A stretch of DNA of 18,500 nt from Phoronis ovalis (taxonomy: Eukaryota; Phoronida; Phoronidae): assembly GCA_028565635.1 (NCBI GenBank), contig JAOXYB010017962.1:1-18500 (forward strand), read 5' to 3'. The notes beneath the pieces were generated by a model. That model was not told the DNA's origin. It ran no database searches and was given only the letters and a program-made list of their open reading frames with translations. Every line of letters starts with the position of its first letter. Position 1 is the first letter of the stretch. Made by a program: the position numbers and the translations under genes. Positions 9,191 to 15,600 of the stretch are shown here, one piece after another.

Positions 9191-10663
9191 TTAAATACCT
9201 GGTCCTGCAAATGGGTATCGATCTCCGTGGTCTTTGGCACCAAATTTAAGTTCAATGTCTGCTTCCTCGTTACTGGCTAGTACTTGTTGAAATGACAAAC
9301 CGCTTACTTCAGCCCAAATGCCGAAAGCCCTAGCAATCGTTTCGTCAATATCCGATACATTCAATTTTTGTGTGTAGTTTGTTATTCTGAAAGGTTTAAC
9401 CCACGTTTTTATTTGTGTATATCAAATCTTCAGTTATCATTCAAATATTTTCCATTTAAAAAACCTCATTAATGCATTTTTTATAAGAAACAAAGTAAAC
9501 ATACGTGTTCTCCAGTATATATCTCATAGATTTCATTCGTTTTCGGTTGGAAAATTGTTAAGCATATATTTATTGACATTGTAAATGAAAAAAAAGCCTA
9601 TTAATGTTAAGTTCTAAAAATAATAAGATGTGAACTAACTTTTATTTTGTGAGAAACGGTATAATTGGAACAAAAGTACATGTTTATACTACTGCTTTTA
9701 AAATACACTACATGTATATTATATCAACTGATGAAACACAAAGCGTATACCTGTATTCTAGATGAAACACAAAGCGTATACCTGTATTCTAGACGAAACA
9801 CAAAGCGTATACCTGTATTCTAGATGAAACACAAAGCATATACCTGTATTCCAGATGTTCTCGTGGCCATTTGTTTTTAGAGAACACATATCTTCTTTGA
9901 CGAGAATTAGTCGGTACCTCGTAGACAATGTCAGGATTACCACAACGCTCCTTGTGAAACATAGTTAAGGTTTCCGCGTTTAGCGTTCCTGTTTGAGGAA
10001 TGTTAGCAAATCTTTGAAAATTTTTCAGTGCATTTTGTATTTCTCTTTCTGATAGCAAAACCAGGCTTCCGTCTCCCCCTTGTTGTTCTAAATATCCGTA
10101 TTTCTCTAACAAACTCTGAAAATGTGTCATATTATTTTTACAATGCATTACTACACTCAGGGCGAGTGTGTTATTTGCAATTTCAAAAATGTCTTTAAGA
10201 AATAAAAGTACTTCGTATATATATAGAAATAATGAAAAATATAAGATTTCTTTTTTAGCGAGAGGGAAACAATGTTTCGTAATTCACAATTCCTTATTTT
10301 GAAGCTAGATACTGTTAATTTTAGTTGTTTTGAATAAGGAATGCTAACACAAAAAGGAATTAACAGATGATCATCAAAAGACAAGTCTTATAACTATACG
10401 TTTTCCGAAAACATCTGCATATACTTGTTCAGTACCCCCCTAAATACCCGGCCTGCGTACGAATGTACAAGAATACTTTACTTTTTCGTTAGCGCGTTCA
10501 CTTCTTTACAGAAAAGAAACAATAATTAAGTTGTTATTAATAATGTGTATGTACAGTAATAAAAAAACAGTTAACTTACTATTGTATCTAATTCTTTTCC
10601 ACAGACTATAGAAAACTGCATCACTATCACCAGCACCGAAGGCGAAGAACATAGAGAACGCAT
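9191..10663 (-). CDS. Secreted furin-activated matrix metalloproteinase, 5' part only (three exons)
   Basis: I joined exons 10663-10580, 10115-9844 and 9386-9199; splice phases match (0, then 2) and all introns are GT-AG. The product starts with a 28-residue signal-peptide exon. Next comes the propeptide with a peptidoglycan-binding-like fold (EIQNALKNFQRFANIPQTGTL), the cysteine switch KERCGNPD (family form PRCGxPD, so Pro is Glu here), and the proprotein-convertase site RQRR. The catalytic domain then begins (KWPREHLEYRITNYTQ, IARAFGIWAEVSGLSF, ADIELKF, HGDRYPFAGPG). The zinc motif HExxHxxGxxH, the Met-turn and any hemopexin domain are absent from the window. Either they lie beyond a very long intron that would enclose the sulfotransferase gene, or the gene is truncated. 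Reading past exon 3 hits TAA at 9191-9193 two codons later, with AATAAA about 100 bases further. The family is certain; the member is not. Confidence 0.85.
9199..9386 (-). CDS. Metalloproteinase exon 3: first half of the catalytic domain
   Basis: The acceptor is AACCTTTCAG and the donor CCAG|GTATTT. The exon encodes the hallmark strand-helix-strand start of the catalytic fold, ending in the calcium-binding HGDRYPFAGPG segment. It ends in phase 1, ready for the usual next exon that should begin with an LAHA-type segment and lead to the zinc motif, but that exon was not found. Confidence 0.85.
9731..9854 (+). repeat. 31-bp tandem repeat, four copies, carrying the metalloproteinase splice donor
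   Basis: The units are 9731-9761, 9762-9792, 9793-9823 and 9824-9854. They are identical except for one or two substitutions in copies 3 and 4. On the minus strand each contains AATACAG|GTATA. Copy 4 is partly exonic and holds the donor actually used in my model (exon end 9844). Copies 3 to 1 lie in the intron and repeat a full donor sequence 31, 62 and 93 bases downstream. Confidence 0.92.
9844..10115 (-). CDS. Metalloproteinase exon 2: propeptide, cysteine switch and furin site
   Basis: The acceptor ACACATTTTCAG precedes AGT at 10115; the donor is AATACAG|GTATAT after 9844. The 272 bases encode the propeptide helices (SLLEKYGYLEQQ), the cysteine switch KERCGNPD and the RQRR processing site. 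Of the four copies of the donor, only the exon-proximal one gives the correct frame into exon 3 without a stop. Confidence 0.88.
10116..10579 (-). other. Intron 1 of the metalloproteinase (464 bp)
   Basis: It is bounded by GTAAGT and TTTTCAG on the minus strand. I see nothing else in it; the open frame at 10157-10384 has no coding character. Confidence 0.7.
10580..10663 (-). CDS. Metalloproteinase exon 1: start codon and signal peptide
   Basis: The ATG at 10661-10663 begins MRSLCSSPSVLVIVMQFSIV, a hydrophobic signal peptide of about 21 residues. It is followed by CGKELDTI and a consensus donor, ATA|GTAAGT. The exon is 84 bases and ends in phase 0, matching exon 2. I chose this start because it is the only ATG that gives a secretory signal, a good donor and the right phase. 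No clear TATA box is seen upstream. Confidence 0.75.
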
Positions 10664-12198
10664 TTTTGCCCGTTCACAAATATATCTTTTCTACTTCACT
10701 GATCTCAAGCTTCTTTATTCGATTTGCAATCGGAAACGGAGTGTCTTCGATCTATACCTTGACTGATTGATAGCAGTAAATTCTTAACTGACAGCAGCGC
10801 AAAATATTTTAATAAATTAATAATCATTTATTCTTAGCAGCAGTTGCGGTTTGCTTAAGTCTTACTGCATAAATTTAACGCTGTTGAAAAAATGGAATGA
10901 AATCCCACTAGTTTTGTTATTTAGTACTTCCAAGTACTACTGAATATTTTCTCAAATAAAGGACCGGGTTACTTTCATATTAGGCGGTTACTAAGGGTTT
11001 ACGAAAGATTAGTTCCTTCGCATGTAAGTGGTAAACTTATAATCGAAAGTTATAGACACTACGCCGAGTATTTACGCCACTCTTGTACATGTATTAGACA
11101 TAATTTCCATATAATTGTTCAAGGTCGCGTGAAAATATATAGGGATTTTGGAGGCCTGGTATTAGAACGCTTACCGTAAAGATAAATGATATTGTCACCA
11201 TCATAAACAAGCTAGATAGTTAAGGAGTAATCCGTAGATTATTGACAGATGAATTAAAGTGCAACCACATATTGCTTGGGTTTACGTTTCACTTCCTTGA
11301 CACCACGAACATGACAGGTCTAATCCTGTAACAGGTTGTAATATCAATAAAGTTATTTTAATTCAATCTATTTCTCTGCTTTAATTCTAAAGTATATATG
11401 CTTGTGTTATGTTGTCATTTTAAACTTTTCAATTTTTTTAAATTTTCAAATTTCCAAATATCTTCGCTTCTTTCACATATATTGTTATTCCTTAACTGTC
11501 TTTGAATAAATTTGTATCTATGGTTTAATTAAATGCAGACAAACTGCAGTTGTGTACTTAGACATAAAATACATACATTAATATATTTTAGTGCAGTTTT
11601 CAACGCGAGCTACTAACAATATTTTATATTTGAAAGTTGTTTCTTCACAAAAAATGGAACATTTTTTCTCATTCGGTGACTTTGATCATCAAAATTTACC
11701 CAGGTGTGGTATGTAATACCATGTAACAATACGGAAAAATGCTGGAGACCTAATTTACGTGATTTGTGATCGAATTTCCCGCCAAGAGACAACTTATATA
11801 TCTAAAAAAAATAATTTATTAGTGTTTAATATAATTGGGGGAAACGTGAAGTATGCACTGTCATTATGTATAATATAATAATTGCAGTGTGTTGCCTGTT
11901 TTATCTTCATTTTCTTTTCGTGTATATCGTACAGTACTATCACAACTGCTATTGTGCAGAAATAATGGTGAAACTTTAAATTAAGGTATGCAAATTTTTA
12001 CGAATGATACGGTAAAATAATCAATTTTTGCGTACTGGTCCATTTACCAGCATGTGTTTAACAATGAAATGCATGCACACAACGTTACGAAATATACCAT
12101 CAAATATTTATTTACAAAAAGTAATTCAATTAAATAAACATATAGCTTCGCTTTGATTATTTAAAAAACCTTAAGGATAAAACAGCCTTTATTTTCGC
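10664..12198. other. Intergenic stretch between the metalloproteinase start and the 3' end of the next minus-strand gene
   Basis: No gene is supported here. The higher-coordinate side of 10663 should hold the metalloproteinase promoter, but no clear core element is seen. A single TTTCCCGCCAA, which matches the E2F binding consensus, lies at 11775-11785 without further context. Minus-strand AATAAA signals for the next gene lie at 12107-12112 and 12188-12193. Confidence 0.5.
12188..12193 (-). terminator. Poly(A) signal AATAAA of the minus-strand gene
   Basis: AATAAA lies five bases after the TAG stop codon at 12199. A second AATAAA is at 12107-12112. The first is unusually close to the stop, so the second may be the one used. 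Confidence 0.5.
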
Positions 12199-12696
12199 CT
12201 ATTTCTGGATATCGCTATTTTTCAGTGTTACTGTTCTTCTTTTAAGGGTGCTATCCCCTCTAGTTCTTTCTAATGATGGCGTGACTTCAGTTTCCATCGT
12301 TTCTGCCAACTTGCTCCTATCTTGAAATCTAACGTGGTTCTCAAATAAAAAAGATTCTTGGTTAAGTGGCTGGAGAACATTTGATGAAATTTGTTTTGAC
12401 ATCCGCGATCGGGCTTGACTAATGCGATTTAATCTCATTGCTGACTTCCTTTTATCAGTTCCAACAGTGGTTTTAAAATCTTTGTACTGTAGCATTCCTA
12501 AAATACTATCAGCCACTTTTATTTGTGGTTGCTGCGATTTCCGCTTTTTATCTTTCACTATGTTCACTGTAGTAGCTCTACTGGTTTTCTGGATTGCCGG
12601 CGATTTTTCCATTCTGACGTCATCGCCTCCATCAGACGAGTCAACGGCAGGAGGTTGCTTTTCCTGTTTATCCACAATTAAATTCATGTGATCTCG
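12199..12696 (-). CDS. Terminal exon of the M1AP-like gene: basic disordered C-terminus
   Basis: The acceptor TTTGTTTCCAG precedes CGAGATCACATG; the exon encodes 165 residues and ends in TAG. Composition is rich in K, R, S and T, with clusters such as VKDKKRKSQQPQIK, TDKRKSAMRLNR and TLKRRTVTLK. There are no membrane segments or known domains. It looks like a disordered, possibly nuclear tail. The internal ATG four codons in is not needed as a start. Confidence 0.75.
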   Translation of the reverse strand, partial: RDHMNLIVDKQEKQPPAVDSSDGGDDVRMEKSPAIQKTSRATTVNIVKDKKRKSQQPQIKVADSILGMLQYKDFKTTVGTDKRKSAMRLNRISQARSRMSKQISSNVLQPLNQESFLFENHVRFQDRSKLAETMETEVTPSLERTRGDSTLKRRTVTLKNSDIQK

Positions 12697-15600
12697 CTGG
12701 AAACAAATAAGACCGTATACACTGTGCCCTTTAAATCAGTCAGTTTCATTGACTATGAATTGTATTGTTGGTTAAATTCTTGGAATATAAATCATCACGA
12801 AACATACCGTTGGAGGTGAGTTAGGCGCTCCTTCCTCAAGCACTACCGATATCCTTGCATCTTCGCGTTTGAAACTTTTTGCTGTTCTCCGAGTAGCAAG
12901 TACTTCACCAGTGTTCTGTAATAATTAAAAATACAGCAAAATATCAATCATTATATGCAGCATTGGTATTCTAAAAATATTCCGTGTGTGCGGCATTTGT
13001 ACCAACCCCGGGGTGATAATAAGACTAATTGAGATCCATGTCTATTATTAAGGATAAAAATAACCTATATGCGCAAAATTAATTCCTTTTTGGGACCTTA
13101 TGAGATCAGAATCCGTACCCTTTATGGGACCTTTTATTAGGTATTCAATTTGAGGATCTGAGAACTATATAGTATTTTCTTTTGGATACTAGGTACTAAA
13201 AAAGCACCTTTTATTATTATTACACACATGTGTACCCGCTATTCTGACTGTCACTCCCCCGGGGCCACAACTCACATATTTCGTACGTTCCTTCGTACCT
13301 TCCCTTAGCTTACCATATACCTTAATTACTTGTTACGTATATTACCAGCAGAGATTGTTTTTTTACATTTTCCGTTCGTTTATAAAAATGAAACTCAGGT
13401 TCAAATTCGAAATTTCGGTTGATAATTGTCATTGCGCAATTTAATTGAAACATGATCGATAATGAAAACATCGCAAACAGATACTCATTGAGTTTGAATA
13501 CTGCATCCGGAGCGTCTATAAAGTGAATAAAAAATTACTTCTAGTAGCGTGTGCGAAACGGTTGATTTATTAATGATTAAAGTTAGTTTTTGACTACTTA
13601 TTTCCGGCACATTCTTCTACCATCTTGTATCCAAAAAATACAACGACTCAAAAGTAAGACCCTCTTTAACCGTAGGATCCGAGTCTTACAATCGAATTAA
13701 ACATTTTTTTCAAAGGTATACCAAGACAGCAAAAGTTCAAACGTAAGACCCAGTTAAGTCTTACTATCAGGGTAATTTTTTTTTTTGGCACAAACTTTGC
13801 GATTTTTTTTTACAATGATATATGTTTTTAAGTCGACAGCAAAAGCAATACTTTCTTCATGCCAGACCATTATATATGAACGCGTTGAGTTTGTGAATAG
13901 CACTTACCCTTCGCGGGCCTCCTGGGAATGCGCTGAGGTCGTGACAGCCATCAAAGTTGACTCCTATATCTTCCAGTCCCTGCATTTCTGATACAGTCAT
14001 TGGTACAACATGACGCAATCCTCCATTAATAGAAAAAAGTAGTTTTTGTAGCAACACTTCATTTTGATGACGACTTCTACCTTTGAAATCCAGTTCACGT
14101 GCGGATAAATCTACAATAACGCTATCACCTGTAAGCAAAATATAATACACAATTTAATTAATAAAAATGTTTGTTAAAACAATCGTGCAGTATATAGTAA
14201 ACACTGCTTGATTAAAAAGATAACCACACTAAAGGGTGGAAAAATGACCAGTTACGAATTCAGCTCAAACACAAACAATCTAGAAATTCAGTACTGGTAG
14301 AATGTACATTTATAATGAATCATGGAATTTCCTATAGAGTTAGTCAAAATAAACTAAACTGTGTTTTGGCGTCTTAAACAATTTTTTATTTTTTTAAAAA
14401 ATATATAGTAAAAAAAACGTCACTTAGAGGTATTTGATAATGTACCTGTTTAAATTTTTAATACAGTAATTTATAGGTTTTTGAGATAAATATATATTAA
14501 TTTTGACCAAGGCGAGACCAAAGAAACTTGTTTCACGGGCCTAACAGCTTCAAATTTGGGCATTTTAAATTTTTTTATTTCTAATTTTATTCTAAAAGAA
14601 TCAGAAAACTCGAAAATCCAAATTTTCGTTTTTAAAACATTAAAAAAGCCCGACCGACTCGTTTTAAAGGGCATTCGCCTGTTAAACACCTTTTTAAAAT
14701 AAAAAAAGTGATAAAACCGACAGACCCAGTTTTGAGGGATTTCGCCGGTTAAACAACTTTTATTTTTGGTGTGGCCTAACTCTATGGTTCACATCAGTTA
14801 ACGTTATATTAATTGCCCATTACAATTTTGAAGTCGTTTAAAACACAGATGTAAATTAAATACAGTAACAATTTAATTATCTGAAAAGAAAGAAAATTAA
14901 ACAGTTGCAAAATATGATATTTTGAATGCATTATATACCCAAAACTATAAACAGGAACACATGAAAACCCAAGAAAATATTTTAAAAGCAACATATAAAC
15001 ATAATATAACATATAAACATGAAGTTTTTCAATAACAAATTGTATTTGGAAGCAACAATAACCTGCTAAACATCAGAAAATACCTTTAGCATTTCTAGAT
15101 CTGAGTGCTACCACTGCAACCTCAAATTCAGCTCTAGTCCAGAGAATTTTGCTCTCTTCTATGAATGCAATAATACGTATTATATTTAACATAAGGTCTG
15201 AATGAGTAAATATTTAATTTACTGCTCATTATTTCAAATATTCTTGTAAGAATGACTGAAAAAAACATTGGAGCTTGCACACTTTTTAAACTATTGCACT
15301 GAAAATGAAAGCGTTTTTGAATTACCTGTTGTTTTTCGGGGTTAAACCTATTGAAATACTAGTGTATTACAGAGCATTTAACTACCTTTCGAAAAATTAT
15401 AAACTATACGTAAATCAGTATTAAGAGAATGTACTGGAGCAGCCTTATAATGGACTAATTAAGTCTCGTGATTGGAATATTTCTTTCCTTTGACCGTTTG
15501 ATTCCCCAGACGTTTATTTATTTGCACTATCTTATGGTTATTATTTAATGTATGATATAAATGTTCGGATAAACGCCCGGCGGGATAACAATTGGATATA

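Noticed and set aside
9758-9943. Second minus-strand frame over the 31-bp repeat (repeated QVYALCF-like phrase)
   Set aside because: It is a product of the tandem repeat; only the frame of the propeptide exon carries metalloproteinase sequence.
12422-12691. Plus-strand frame with hydrophobic stretches opposite the terminal exon of the minus-strand gene
   Set aside because: It is the antisense of a well-supported exon with matching splice sites on the minus strand.
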